DNA of 34,539 nucleotides from Saccoglossus kowalevskii (lineage: Eukaryota; Hemichordata; Enteropneusta; Harrimaniidae): the NCBI RefSeq assembly GCF_000003605.2, contig NW_003105111.1:91267-125805 (forward strand). Direction: 5' to 3'. Positions 10,728 through 23,719 of this stretch are shown piece by piece. Numbering within the stretch: position 1 is the stretch's first letter; each line of letters starts with the position of its first letter. The translations under genes and the position numbers were made by a program. Below the pieces are notes generated by a model. It was not told the origin of the DNA, made no database searches, and saw only the letters and a list, made by a program, of their open reading frames with translations.

Positions 10728-12310
10728 TCAATAAGGAGACTGCAGTACTTGCCTTCAACAATATCGTACAAGGTAAAAGGAAACTAGTTTCCATTTTTTT
10801 TCAATAATAGAAATATTATTATAGTTCACCGAGTTCTAGACGTATACAAATAGAAATGAACACCATTCATTCATTCATCCATCTATCTATCCATCCATAT
10901 ATACATACATACAGAAAATGACTGATTCATGATAGATAAAAATACAATTTTACTCAGTCCAAAATCAAACAGCAAGAACAACAAACAATGAATTCGATGT
11001 GGTGATATGTCCTAACCAAAATAAATACTTTGGTCAACTCGGTATAAACACGTAGTAAATATCAAACCCTATTTGTTCATCATTCAAAATCTAACACCAG
11101 ATTTGTTTTCTCAAAAAATAATTTCTTCATTTTCAAAAAACTGATAGTGTGAATAAAAATAATGTAAATGCAGCCCTGATAAAAAATTACATGATTTTTA
11201 ATAATTCAGTACAAAAGCAAATTGCAAAACCCTCTGAAAGTAAAAAAAAAAAACTTTACATCTCAAATTTACATCTCTGTTGATTGTGATAGTTAGTATG
11301 TACGTAAATATGCGAAATGTTACCAAAACTAGTATAGGTGGTCTTTCAAAGTTATGTGATAAAAGTAATCACAGTTATCTGGAAGGGAGGGAGTGCCCCT
11401 GAAACATCAGATTAACCTAACCACTAAGTATGAAACATGTCCTCCTTCAGCAACAGCAACTAATTATGCAAGAAGTATCATGCAAGTTATTCTTATAAAC
11501 TTGCGTGTTTATAACTGATATCTAATTAATCGTCTTAATGTTCAGTATGTGCCATGTTTTATATTTCCCCATGCAACATAAAAAGGTATTTTCAAATTGA
11601 AGATTTTTGCCAAAAAAAACGGAAGATATTGCATGGAGGATTATACCCTTCCCCACCACGCACGCAATTTTTTGACGGACAGAAATCGCCCAAAAAAGTC
11701 GTTTACAACTACAAATAGTGAATTTCAACAATTTGAAAAAAAAAACACTAAGCACAAGTAGGTTATTATACACAAAAATGATTGAGTTAACACTGGAAGT
11801 TGTTCATCAAGATTAAAGGCATGAAGTGAAAGTATACTGTAGCTTGTATACTGGCAGACTTATTTGAAAATTAAAAAACAAATTAAACTAACAAAACAAC
11901 TGAAACTACCTGTACGCTGTACCCACATATAATAGGAGATGAAAATAATTTGACACTACAAATTAAAAACAATACAGTAAAGGATTTCTGTAAACAAATT
12001 GACCAACTGTCGTGTCACAAGAATGGCTGCATACTGCCCTCTAGTGATAATGTGTCAACAGCTTTAATATTTCTACATGCACAAATTTAAATATTTGTAA
12101 TAAATTATATTTAGCAAAAAAAAAACTCAACCCCTTTTGATTTCACAAGAAAAAATTTTGCAAATATTGGAGGACTGCAGAAAATGGCACCATATTGAAG
12201 GTTCCTGTAAATTCCTGGCTTTGAAACTTAACATTTGGAATTGGGATTTTTTTTTTAATTAGCTCCATGATTACAATGACATCTGCATAGCATTATAACC
12301 TCATTAATTG
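10728..12310. other. Intergenic stretch with only simple sequence
   Basis: No gene recognised. It includes the tetranucleotide run listed separately and A-rich tracts. Confidence 0.45.
10864..10914. repeat. Tetranucleotide microsatellite
   Basis: Compound run of ATTC, ATCC, ATCT and ATAC tetramers. Confidence 0.8.
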
Positions 12311-12313
12311 CAC

Positions 12314-12507
12314 TTAGGCCAAATTAAAAAAACAATTTGTGTGGTTCCAATCGCCCAACCTCAAACTGATGGACAAGCACAAGATTTGAATGAAATTATA
12401 CAGAATTTTGTCCAAATTGGGAAGACTTTACTGTGAAAAACCAATTTAATCTGTGTTTTTGAAATGTGTGTTATTGGAACCACACAATTTATTTTTGTTG
12501 GTCTAAC
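12314..12507. mobile_element. Miniature inverted-repeat element, about 190 bp
   Basis: The left arm (12314-12351) contains AATTTGTGTGGTTCCAAT. The right arm (12473-12506) contains its near-exact reverse complement, ATTGGAACCACACAATTT. TTAGGCCAA and TTAGACCAA continue the match outwards. No coding capacity. Confidence 0.6.
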
Positions 12508-12620
12508 CCATAAAAAATAAGTCTGTAACAAGACCCACAGTTTTCATCACACTGTATTCTGTTTGAATTTGCATGTACCACATGTTATATGCATTGCATA
12601 TATAATTTTCACTCAAATCT

Positions 12621-12708
12621 TTCTGGTAGTTGCCTTTCATTGTTTATATAGATGACCAGAATTCCTTGCACTATGGTTTTATTTTATGCTGTTTTCACAA
12701 AATGCAGT
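12621..12708 (+). repeat. Direct repeat A, copy 1
   Basis: About 87 bp starting TTTCTGGTAGTTGCCTTTCA and ending CACAAAATGCAG. It recurs at about 13141-13232 with few changes. Confidence 0.8.
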
Positions 12709-12717
12709 ATACATTTC

Positions 12718-12826
12718 AGTACAGGTAAAACAAGACAAAACTGGATTGAAGCAGTTCATTTCAGTACAGGCGGGAACACATGAAACAGCCAAACAGGAAA
12801 TGTGCACCTTGGTCCAATTTCATTTT
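12718..12826 (+). repeat. Direct repeat B, copy 1
   Basis: About 105 bp including AAAACTGGATTGAA, CACATGAAACAGCCAAAC and GTGCACCTTGGTCCAATTTC. It recurs at about 14443-14549. Confidence 0.8.
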
Positions 12827-13140
12827 CACTCAAAATCTCAAAATTAAATGTACTGAGTGCATGACATGAGTAAATAAAAATACAATTTAAACTATTTTAT
12901 TTTTCAATTTAAATAGAGAAATGTATTTTTTTGGAGTGAAGACGCATCCTAAATTCAACAAGGAATTGTATTCCGTGTTTGATAACAATTTTCCAAAAAA
13001 CAATATAATATATATTTGTCTGTTTTGTTGTAATATCAAAGGCATGTGTTTAACGTGGGTCCCATGCGATACACACAACATGTGTAAAATACACGGTTTC
13101 TTACAAGAACATATGCTGCAGGACAACAATGCCAGTGGTG

Positions 13141-13232
13141 CTTTCTGGTAGTTGCCTTTCATTGTTTAAATAGATGACCAGAATTCCTTGCATTAGGATG
13201 GTTTTATTTCATGCTGTTTTCACAAAATGCAG
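13141..13232 (+). repeat. Direct repeat A, copy 2
   Basis: Matches the copy at 12621 with small differences, such as TATATAG changed to TAAATAG. The two copies are about 520 bp apart in the same orientation. Confidence 0.8.
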
Positions 13233-14003
13233 ATTTCTGCATTAAGAAAACCTAAACATCCTGGTAAATGGTGCTTTGGAGGTAATTTATGATTGGTTTC
13301 CATGATAAAAAGGTTCCATCATATCTCAAAATAATGTTGGGTTACATATTTTGTAACAAAATGGATTCTTATTGTAGTCCAAAAATTCTGATGAACACAA
13401 TTTAATTTTGGTGCAATAATACTTCAACGTGTTTCCAAATTTGTTTTCTCTAAAATATATAATATTTCATGCCTGGTACAAATAATAAACATTTTATTGA
13501 CACGCGTCCTATTCAATGATTATGTAACACTTTTAAAACTGAAAATTATTTTTTTCCCCGCGTTGAATGGTACTTGTGCGTGATCAGATACATTATACAC
13601 AATGAATGGGAGATTATCTCTCACAATGCATTGCCCAAAAGTACAGAAACTTGCTCTGTAATTTAAAAAATGAATTCAGCTGAAAATGCCTTAAACAACA
13701 ATGTGAAAGAAAACTTTTTGTTCTTGATAAGACTACATCATTTTAATTGGCTACTCCGGATACTGTATTTGTTTTATTAGAAGCTCATATAAAACAAAAA
13801 TTGCATACTGCATCATTACCATAGTAACACCTTTGTAATTTACATAACTGTATGCTCTACTAATAAAGCTAATAGATATGTATATACTTAGAAAAATTTC
13901 TTAAACTTTTCTCGACACAACCATAAGTTATGGATTCCTACATCAAATAGTACTGTAACAGTTTGTATAAACCTGTATTATCTCAATAATAAAAACTGGT
14001 GGA

Positions 14004-14289
14004 GGTTCCAGGGCTTCTGCTAATGATAAATAATTGAATCCCCGGCTATTAGTACATTGTTTTTATTATAGCAAAGTTCAAACTTGTTTTGTGTAGGCAA
14101 TTGCAACGTGCTACAGTAACATAGACTATATATCCAGCAATACGCTTTCCTGATGTTTACAACATTTCTGCAGGTGACAAAATGTTTTTTTTCAGGATTT
14201 TTCGCATAATTTATGGTCATTAGCAGTGAAAGTGACAATGTAGTCAAGTTTTGATATTTTCCAAAAGGTTAGCAGAAGCCCAGGAATCC
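14004..14289. mobile_element. Inverted-repeat element, about 285 bp
   Basis: The left end is GGTTCCAGGGCTTCTGCTAA. Read from the right the other end is GGATTCCTGGGCTTCTGCTAA. Non-coding. It contains the first poly(A) hexamer downstream of the ABCA gene. Confidence 0.65.
14062..14067 (-). terminator. Candidate poly(A) signal of the ABCA gene
   Basis: AATAAA on the minus strand, about 680 bases after the stop codon, is the first canonical signal I find downstream. It lies inside a small inverted-repeat element (14004-14289), so the real 3' end could be elsewhere; other AATAAA copies lie at 13773-13778 and 13493-13498. Confidence 0.25.
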
Positions 14290-14442
14290 TTGCCGTTACA
14301 AATGCAATAACAAGATTGAAAGGAAGTGTAGAACTATCTCTGATGTACAAATAAGGCGTTATTGATATGCAATTTTATAAATAATGATATGTAAATCATA
14401 TGCATAGCCACAAACTGTTTGTGCTGGATTTATATTTCAGTA

Positions 14443-14549
14443 AAGGTAAAACAAGACGACAAAACTGGATTGAACCCGTTCATTCCAGTAGAGGCGGAAA
14501 CACATGAAACAGCCAAACGGGAAATGTGCACCTTGGTCCAATTTCAGTT
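14443..14549 (+). repeat. Direct repeat B, copy 2
   Basis: Same orientation as the copy at 12718, with a three-base insertion near the start (AAGACGACAAAAC). It lies about 200 bp beyond the ABCA stop codon, in the presumed 3' UTR or flank. Confidence 0.8.
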
Positions 14550-14746
14550 TGTGTAAATAAATGTCTTGCAGGATGTAATTTTTGTAACAAATACCACCGC
14601 TGCAGTGTACTCTTAGGATACAGCTCTGAGATGCTCCAATGCCAAGGTCATACTCTCTACCTGTGTGCAACAAAAAATCATAACTTGTACGAACAAAATT
14701 GGGATACGTTGGTGATGTTATAACTTCACTCTATTGCAAAAAGTGA

Positions 14747-14908
14747 TCAAACAAGTGATTCTGGTAAACATGAAAGCTTTTCAAGGGCACGCAATAGATC
14801 TTGTTCATATGGATCCTCATCAACGACTGCTACTTCATCTCGTTGTATCCATGGTGACTCTGGTATACATGATGAATCATTCAGCTGTTCAGCAAAAGCT
14901 ACGGACTC
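14747..14908 (-). CDS. ABCA1-like: ABCA exon t: terminal coding exon, PDZ-type C-terminus
   Basis: 53 codons of acidic, polar tail plus TGA at 14747-14749. The acceptor is TTTGTAG. The last residues are LPESLV; S at -2 and V at 0 fit a class I PDZ ligand, as in human ABCA1 (ESYV). The 3' UTR continues to the left. Confidence 0.88.
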   Translation of the reverse strand, partial: ESVAFAEQLNDSSCIPESPWIQRDEVAVVDEDPYEQDLLRALEKLSCLPESLV

Positions 14909-17900
14909 CTACAAATAAAACATCAAAACAGGCATAGTCTCAGTACGAGTATCACACATAATATTGAACTCAACTGGTACATGGATTATTTTGTCTAAAG
15001 AGTGTCGACCGCTTTTCAGCTGATAATGGAGGCATATGTACATATCACATCATCCTGTTTCTTGCTATGAACACTATTTAAACTATGATTACAAAACAAT
15101 TTCCGAATTTGCTAGGATTGGAGTTTTTCTATAGTTATGATGTGCTGCTTCCTTAATTATATTCATTTTTTTTTTGAGGATCCAGACATATTGAGTTCAT
15201 TTCATGTACCTTTCCCCCTCGTCACTGCACAATAATTTACTGTAACTTACAGTCCTACTGATTTATCTAACTTATTAAACTATATGCTTTCCAGGACCAA
15301 GGCAATATTATTTAATCTTACAACATTTTCAAATATATATTAATCAGAGCAATAGATCTGGAAGTACCACAAGAGCTTCAGTTCCTACTGCTAAATATAC
15401 TATGTGGACCAAACCAACAATTTCTGCTAGGTTAACATGCTAACCATTGTATAGTTGGTGCTTACCGCTGCTCCCCTGTACTGCACTGTTACATGGTCCT
15501 GATCCACTAACAGGTTGTCAGATTCAGCATGCATTCCACTTTGGATGCCCTCTGGGTTCCTTGGATTTGAAGATGAGAATTTCTGCTTCTTTGCAAAGTT
15601 CACAAAAACCTTAAAATATTAGAAATAAATTCAAACTCAGTATTTTCAGAGACCAGTCGCAATACATTAAATATAAATAGATGTTTGGTTACATAAAACA
15701 AATAAAGACTTTGAAATTATTGCAACTCACAAGACTCTCAAACTGAATTGAATGTACTGGTACTGGCATTTAGGCACAGTGGTTTGTAGACTGTCCCAGT
15801 CATGGAAATTATTCCTTCTCAGGAATTGTTTGTTTTTTTGCCACACCCTCGTACAGAAAACCCACGTTTTCTTGTGAGTTTTATGCTAAAGTGTAGCATG
15901 ATTGCAAGTAGTTGCATTAAGAAGGTAAGTGACTCCTACAAGTTGAATTCATTGCACAAGATCACTGCCTATTATGGGCTATAAATTTGCAACAGAATAT
16001 TGAATAGGAAACTATATTCTGCCTTGGAACTAAAGAACCTCATGGAATTAACAAACTGTTTAACTCATTCCTTGAACTTACTACCTAATGCGCATAAAAT
16101 GTTCTATTGTGGAATCATGATTCTATTTTAAGTGTTACTACCATATTTGCTTGATTAGAAGCCCAATGGTCAAAACTAGAAATAAATTCACACTGTGGTT
16201 ATTTCATATTAGCAATCAAAACACAATATTTAAAACTGGTATATGAGCAAATACAGTATTTATACTGCTGAATAACTTACATCATCCAAAGTAGTCTGTC
16301 TCACTGAATAGTCTTCTATATACAATCTTTTTTTCATCAATTCAAGATGTGAAAAAACATGACTTAAAGATAAATTCTTCACGTTTAATTCAAATTCTAC
16401 CATATTGAAACGCTGGTCCTACAAAAACAAATCGTACAGATATGGTAAGCGAAAATACATAACAACTCTTAAAGCATTGTTTGAGTCGACCATTGTCACC
16501 TCAAGCACTGTAGCTAATAAGGACTTGTGTCCATTAAATTCAAAATAAATAAAAAATTATAGGGGAAAAAAAATTGCGAAACTTAAATTTTACCATTTGT
16601 TTGTAATATAGCGGTAATAATAAAAAAACAAACATAATATTTCTAGACTACTGAAAAGTACTATTAATCTTAAATTGTTATTTGGCGTTAATGAAAATTA
16701 AGGACAAAAAATAAATATTTCAAAATTACAACAGAAGTCTGCTAAGTGGCAGTGTTTCTTGAAAATTTTATTACATTTTTAAAACAAGTGTCTGAACAAG
16801 TGTATCTTTTTGTATTATAAGAGTATCGACCAATGCAACCGTATGTAATTTATTTTTATTATACCTCTTCTGGATTCAACCACTTGGTGTATAGCAAATG
16901 GCTCCAAATTGAAGTAGTGAAAATTATAGTAATGTTTTCAAAAATGTCCGCCATCTTGGAAATACTGCCTAATCATTAAATACTGTAGAATACTTTATTT
17001 TCGCTTGGAATTTATTTCCGCTATTTTCGCTGAAGGGATGATTCCGTGAAAATAAAATCCAGCGAATATACTTTTTTTCCTATATTTCATATTAAACTCA
17101 AAAAAAATCAGTGAAAATAAATTCCATACAAAATGCTCAAAAAGCCTTTTCAGCGAAAATTAATTCCAGCGAAAATAAAGTATTCCACAGTATTTGGAAG
17201 TTGTATTTCCTAATGCAGCATCAGACAATTCCGGTGATTCAGTGAGAGATGTATGACAATATATATTATTAGAAGACAAATTTCTGCCATAATTGTGATG
17301 AAATCTCCCAATTTGGAAACAATCCATAATTGTATGAAAAACTCAATCCTCACCTTACAAATCGCTTGCGGGAATTTATTTCGAAAATCTTCTATAATAT
17401 ACTGTAAATGTGGTCTTTCATTCTTTAGAATAACAGTCACAGTGTACCCATTGCCATACGTATTTTTGATATGTTGCAAAGTACCAAGACATTGTAGTCG
17501 GCCATTCACCATAATAGCGAGTCGACTACAAAGATGTTCACACTCCTCCATACTAACAAAATATAAATATATATTATATATATTTTTTTTAATTATAAAA
17601 TGTATGAAAAAAATGACAACACAGGGACTGTCATGCAATAATAAATAAAACTATATACAAGTCAACTTTAACAAATTACTGAAATGATTGCACTTCAATA
17701 TGCGTGATGGGATGCATAACATCTGTGTAAAGGCGTTGAAACTGATTCATAAAACGTGCATTAACGTCATAATATGTTCAATATATGTACAAAGTTGGAA
17801 CATTCGACCTATGTGTGTTTGCATAAATAGTATACATGTTGCAAGAGGAACATATCAGACGTGGTATTATTTGATCACAATCATTGCAACATGACAGAAA

Positions 17901-20900
17901 AAATAGACTTTTTTGTTTCACTTACTACTGGTAACTCAAGTTTGGGTATTTTTGCGCATGACGAAATAAACACAATTATTTTTTCCATAAATTATAATAC
18001 AGTATGAAATCAACAAAACAAATCTGACAATTCATTGCCAACAGTATAACATTCGTCCGCAACTCAATAGGTATTGTCATCGTACTAAGCTTGATTAAAA
18101 TCATTCCAATTATGTCTGAGAACCGATTGTGAATACATTCAAGCTTAAGGACTTGAGGTAGTTTGCTAACATTAAAAAAAATAATCCACAAAACGACCTC
18201 AAAAAGTGATTTTTCTTTCTTCACAAAAACATTATTAAAAAAAGAATGACTTGCTTGTATGTGAATCATTACACAACAATCTTCGAATGATTTACTGTGA
18301 TCAATTTTAAGTCAAAAATGGCCACTTGTAAGCCATATTTTTGTCTTTCATCCAAACATCCATATGACTAAAATTAACAAACAATACATAAAGCAGACAG
18401 TTGACAAAACACCAACATCTGGTTTGTGATGACATACCTATGAGATGTCAATACTACTGATCTTCCAGTCTGTATAACTTCTAGAATAACACTCCACAAG
18501 AAACGCTTAGACTGCGGGTCCATACCAGTAGTTGGTTCATCCTACAACAAAAACACAGTACAGTTGAACATTATTAAATTATTTTGTGTCTCATAAATAA
18601 TCAACATTATGTTGTTTTTTTTCATATTAATGGACAGTCTAGAAACAAAACAAGAAATAGATTAAAAAATGGTTTTGATTCTCGTCATCCAGCATGGTCA
18701 AGTCTGAAATCATTTTGTTGTTGCAAATTTGCATACTGGTGAGATGCATCATGTACGATGGAATAGAAAAATGTTCATTTCTGTTTCAGATAATGTTTCA
18801 TCAAATAACCATTTTATATTCAAAAGTATTATTAAATATTGAATATACATCTTGTGGTATTGAATATTCTTAAAATAAACATAAAAATTATTCCTAGGAC
18901 AAGTAACCAAATATTTCCTTTATTTTGTCTTATCTTGTTGATGTTGAGTTCATAGAGGTAAGTGGGTTTCTGTTTTGTGTGCAAGAGTAATTGGAATTTA
19001 TTATCTGTCCCTTTAATCGTGGATGTGCCTCGGACACAAATTCCCTGAAATATTGTCTCACAAACTGGTTACTAGAAAGTTGGAAGAGCAAGTTATGGGA
19101 AGTGTAACTAGTTTTTAAATCTTAATCAGTGTGCATTTTGTCTAATTTTTAATTGAAAAATGGCTGAGTCGTGGTTCCTACAGAATTTGGAAATAGAAAT
19201 ACTTAATCTTTGTTCACTTGATAAAACCTTGCACTCAGCAAAACCTCTATACAAGTAGGTACTTTGACATTTTTTACATGTTTACTCATCAGCCATATCC
19301 ATTCATAATTAGTTCAATCTCAAAAAGGGTTTGAGCAATTGAGTTTTACAGTTCACTCAACTAACTCAACAATGTACTTCACCAAAAAATCTACATAGAC
19401 GCAGCAAACATAATCAAAAATAAGTCACTGATGTTGGAAAAATGTTTATATTATATTAGTGATATGGGCCAATAGAATTCATTTTATAGTAGTAAAGTAT
19501 TTGATTGAAAAAATAAATCGGCTCAATTAATTTTTTTAGCAACAAAATTTCTGCTGCAAGTTAGAACTTTTTTTTCTACCAAATTAATACATGTACTTTC
19601 ATGTACATTTTCGATGAGAAAAAAATAGTGAAGGTGTAAAAGTGAATTTCACATAACTATAATAGTTTTCAGTTCTTACCATGAAGAGAACAGAAGGATT
19701 ACCCGTTAAAGCAATTGCAGTTGATAGTTTACGCTTGTTTCCTCCACTCAGTGTATTTGACGTCCTGTCAGCATATGGCTGTAAACCCAGTTTTTCCAAC
19801 AACATTTTTACCATCTGAAGTTGGAAAATTACAAAATAATCAGCAAGAGTATGATACATTGAAAAATTGAAACATAAAAACAGAGAAAAAATATGCATGT
19901 TTATAGGAATTTTTCAAACCTGTTGCAGATACCTTAAAACAAAGTAAACTTTGTTCATTGACTATAGAGGGCGCTTCAATGCCTTTGTATTTCAGATGCA
20001 TTTGTCAAAAGCCCAAGAAGGTTACACAACAGAAAGGAATGTCCTACAAAACATTACATTCAATAATTTTACCTGTTTTCTATGGTTTCTTGGTACACCC
20101 CGTAATCTTGCGTATAAAAATAAATGTTCTCTTGGTGTTAATTTATCAAAAAGAGCGTCAAATTGCGGACAATATCCTATATGCTCATAGACTTCACTAC
20201 ATTGCTTGGATATGCTGCAAAAGAAAAACAATTTTTTTTTTTAAATTGCCACCCAAATAAAAAAAAAAGATCAAAAACGATATAATGCTTATTATAAGTT
20301 TAGAAGAAAGTCAATGCAATTATTAAATAATTCTAACTACTGAATTAATAATAGTGAAAATCTGAATTATGGAAATTAAAATAAAGATTTTATGAAAATA
20401 ATATGTAGTAGAAAACAACTAGCTATATATACATCACAATCCAAAAATCATTTACCTGTAACCATGGACATAAGCATCCCCTGTTGTTATGGTTGCATCT
20501 CCAGTCAACATTCGGAACAGTGAGGTCTTTCCAGCACCATTCACACCTAGAAGTCCAAAACACTGGAAAATATAAATAGTTAAAACGATTTTCATTTATT
20601 TTTACTATGTCATACAATCAAAGAAGGTTGTTTCAAAGAAAACCCAAAATATATCTAAATCTTTAAACAAAATGTGAAGAAGTACAAGATTTATCGGTTC
20701 AAAACAAGATAATTACTCTGTCAGACCTTGCAATAAACAATAATGCATTATGTAATAAGGCTGTTTGCATCAAACATAAATGTATTGTAACTAATCAGAG
20801 TCCTACCTGGCCACGGGGAACTCCCAGATACAGTCTATCAACAGCCACAAACTTTCGTGAGTTGCTACCTTTATAAACCTGAAATGTTTGACAATGACCT

Positions 20901-23687
20901 CAAATATAACCGTTATTCACAAACTCTTACCCTACAATAAAAGGCTGTGGTCTTTGCAATAGGACCCATTAGTAAAGTAAAAAAAACATTATTCATTTAC
21001 ATGGAATTTGAAGATGCACTAAGCCACGAGAATTGCCTTTAAATTAGTCATATAATCTGTATGTATAGGAGTTGAAAAAAAACATTATAATAATATTATT
21101 AACTGCAGTATGTATTACAATGTTGCAACTTTAAAAATTTGTACAAATCTCAGGGTGTAGTTTTCAGTAAGCACATTATGCGAGATTGCATCAAATTTCA
21201 TGTACAGAGTGACAAAAGCCAGACCTCTGCTTCCCTTTAAGTTTTCTACGCAGATGACACAAGTTTAGCACTCTCTTAACAATAACACCTTGTTACATAA
21301 ACAAAATAACTCTTCATCACAGGGTTTCCAATTAATTAATGGATTTTTCGGTCATGACTTTAAACATTTTGTAACATTTTTTTAGTTTTTCAATTTTTGT
21401 CTTCAACACTGTTTGTTGGAACTCTTAATTAAGGATGTGGTAATCATGCATGTTGTGTTGGATATAAGCCAAGACACTCGTATACAGAAGGAAAAACAGA
21501 TTTGTTTTTTCTGACCAAATGTGATTGTTGAAACTGTTCAAATATATCCACCATTACCATCGAGAGTACATGTAAACATTACAGTACATGATTTGATTTG
21601 GAACAAAGAATTGTATTAATATTTTGTATTTTAATATTATTAATATTTACACAATGTAATCACATCAATTTTGTGGACAATTAGAAATGTACCCCACGTC
21701 GGTGAAAGGGTAAATTAACATTGCATACAAATGACAATTTTAATCAGGAAGTTAAATAACGAGACATATAACTTACTTTTGATATATTCAGCAATCTAAG
21801 TACATCATTAGTTTCATTGAAGACTCTTTGTTTCTCATCAGCAACATTAGCATCTTGTTTCAGCACGGAATCATACTTTGCTGATAGCTTCTTAACTTGA
21901 CTGCAATGACAATAATTTTATTTATCTACCGGGGATAATCTAAAATTGTATAATGTCTCTTTGTTTTGTGTTTATTGACTTCTATATCAAAAGTCGTCAC
22001 ACTATATATAAAATTAAATTGTATGTTTGTTTTCATATGCAGAATGTTTCTCATATTCAATAATTTACCACTTTTATGTTTCACCAAATTTTTCGACTGA
22101 AATCTGACTTCATTTAGAATCCAAATACATAAATCTCATTTTAAAAATTGTCTACTCACTGTAAATCTGAGTCATGTTAACAACACTCTATAGCCATGCA
22201 TTGTGTACATAATAGATATGACGTGTATTTGTCTACAGTTTATATAGCAAAGCTCATATATGCATTGTCCAGAAATGAGACAACATATAATATATATGTA
22301 GATAGAAGATGTTACACAGAGAAATATTACCACAGTTTCAATTGATGAGACTATTGTTCTCAAAATTCTGTTACGAGTGTCAAACAAAAAAACAGTACAT
22401 ACAGTATATGATTTCCTTGTATATTGTTAGATTCACTACTCAACATCAAACATCCCTTGTGAAAATATTTGTGTCCAGGGATTTGAAGTGCAGATGTCCA
22501 AAAACTAATTGTAATGTTTCTAGGAATATTTTAAAGTTGCAAGGGAGATTAACTTTTTTGCCACCTGTTCTCTCTTTTCATCACAAATTCACAAAATAGT
22601 CCTGCTTATAGTCTGCACTTTCCATCAGAAGATTGGGACAAAATAGCCGAATATTTTGAGTAAAAACTGAAAATTGACTCAAATTTTGTCTGTTGGCTCA
22701 AAAAATAGGGTACATTTCAAGAAATAATGAAGAATATAAAAAAAAATGTGTCGAAAACTTTGCGCGAGAAAGTCTGGTGGTGAAAAGGTTAATAGGCAAT
22801 TAGCGTTTTTTCTGATGATTTTATTTCGGCTTATTCTAATGAAAACAAATGAATAAATTAAATTTTGACCCTCACCAAGACCTTGTAAAGAATCCATATT
22901 CACATAGGAGGGTCAGGGTGAAGAACAAACACCCTTCAATCGCCATGACAACAAACATGCGGGATAGCACATGCCATTCTAGTGGATGGGAAGCCAATTC
23001 AGGTGCACCTAGAAAACCAAACAAAGTTAACTTTATATTAACAATCCTACAGTTTTCAATGCTAACAATTACAGCAATTTGATATTTGTGGGATAATCAC
23101 AGGATCTTCACTGTCACTTTCTGTCTTATAGTTGTATTGTTGGCCTAATTTGGTTTTAATCACTTTAAATTTTGAATAACTTGGGCCATTAAACAAATCT
23201 GAAAGAGTGTTTGCAAGACATAGCTGTTTACTGGCCAAATCAATCCCATCATGCACTGCTGTTTCTAATCTTATTCATGTAACACTTGTGGTATACAAAA
23301 CTAATCTAGAACGTCTGCAATATTGAATATTTCAAAGATTACTCGGACAGTCTGGCAAACTGAAGGATCATCAATAGGTTTTATGAAATTGATTTTTGTT
23401 CCCCTAGAGGGGGTCTTTAGCGATGATGAGCTTTGATATGAGCACTCTTAGAATAGCGCCATAAATTCCTGCCATTCCCATCTGTATTATGATTCGAAAC
23501 ATACTCATTTTAGATGTCTTATAAAGTTTCATTAATCTCTGTTGCTTTTTATCATTAATGTCACAAATAGTCTTTTATGATACCTTCATAAATGTTGTCC
23601 AATAAATTTTAGGGAGACAGACTCGATGAGCCATTTTGTGCTATTTCTGTTTCCCTGCCATAGAATATTGAAAGTTTTATTATTATA

Positions 23688-23719
<32 letters not shown>

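Noticed and set aside
10552-10734. 60-codon plus-strand open frame
   Set aside because: It lies across the downstream part and end of the probable LTR; no similarity recognised.
17210-17648. 131- and 142-codon open frames on the two strands
   Set aside because: The plus-strand frame is antisense to the exon at 17354-17552; the minus-strand frame is that exon extended into introns on both sides.
22849-23082. 77-codon plus-strand open frame
   Set aside because: It is the antisense shadow of the ABCA exon at 22876-23008.
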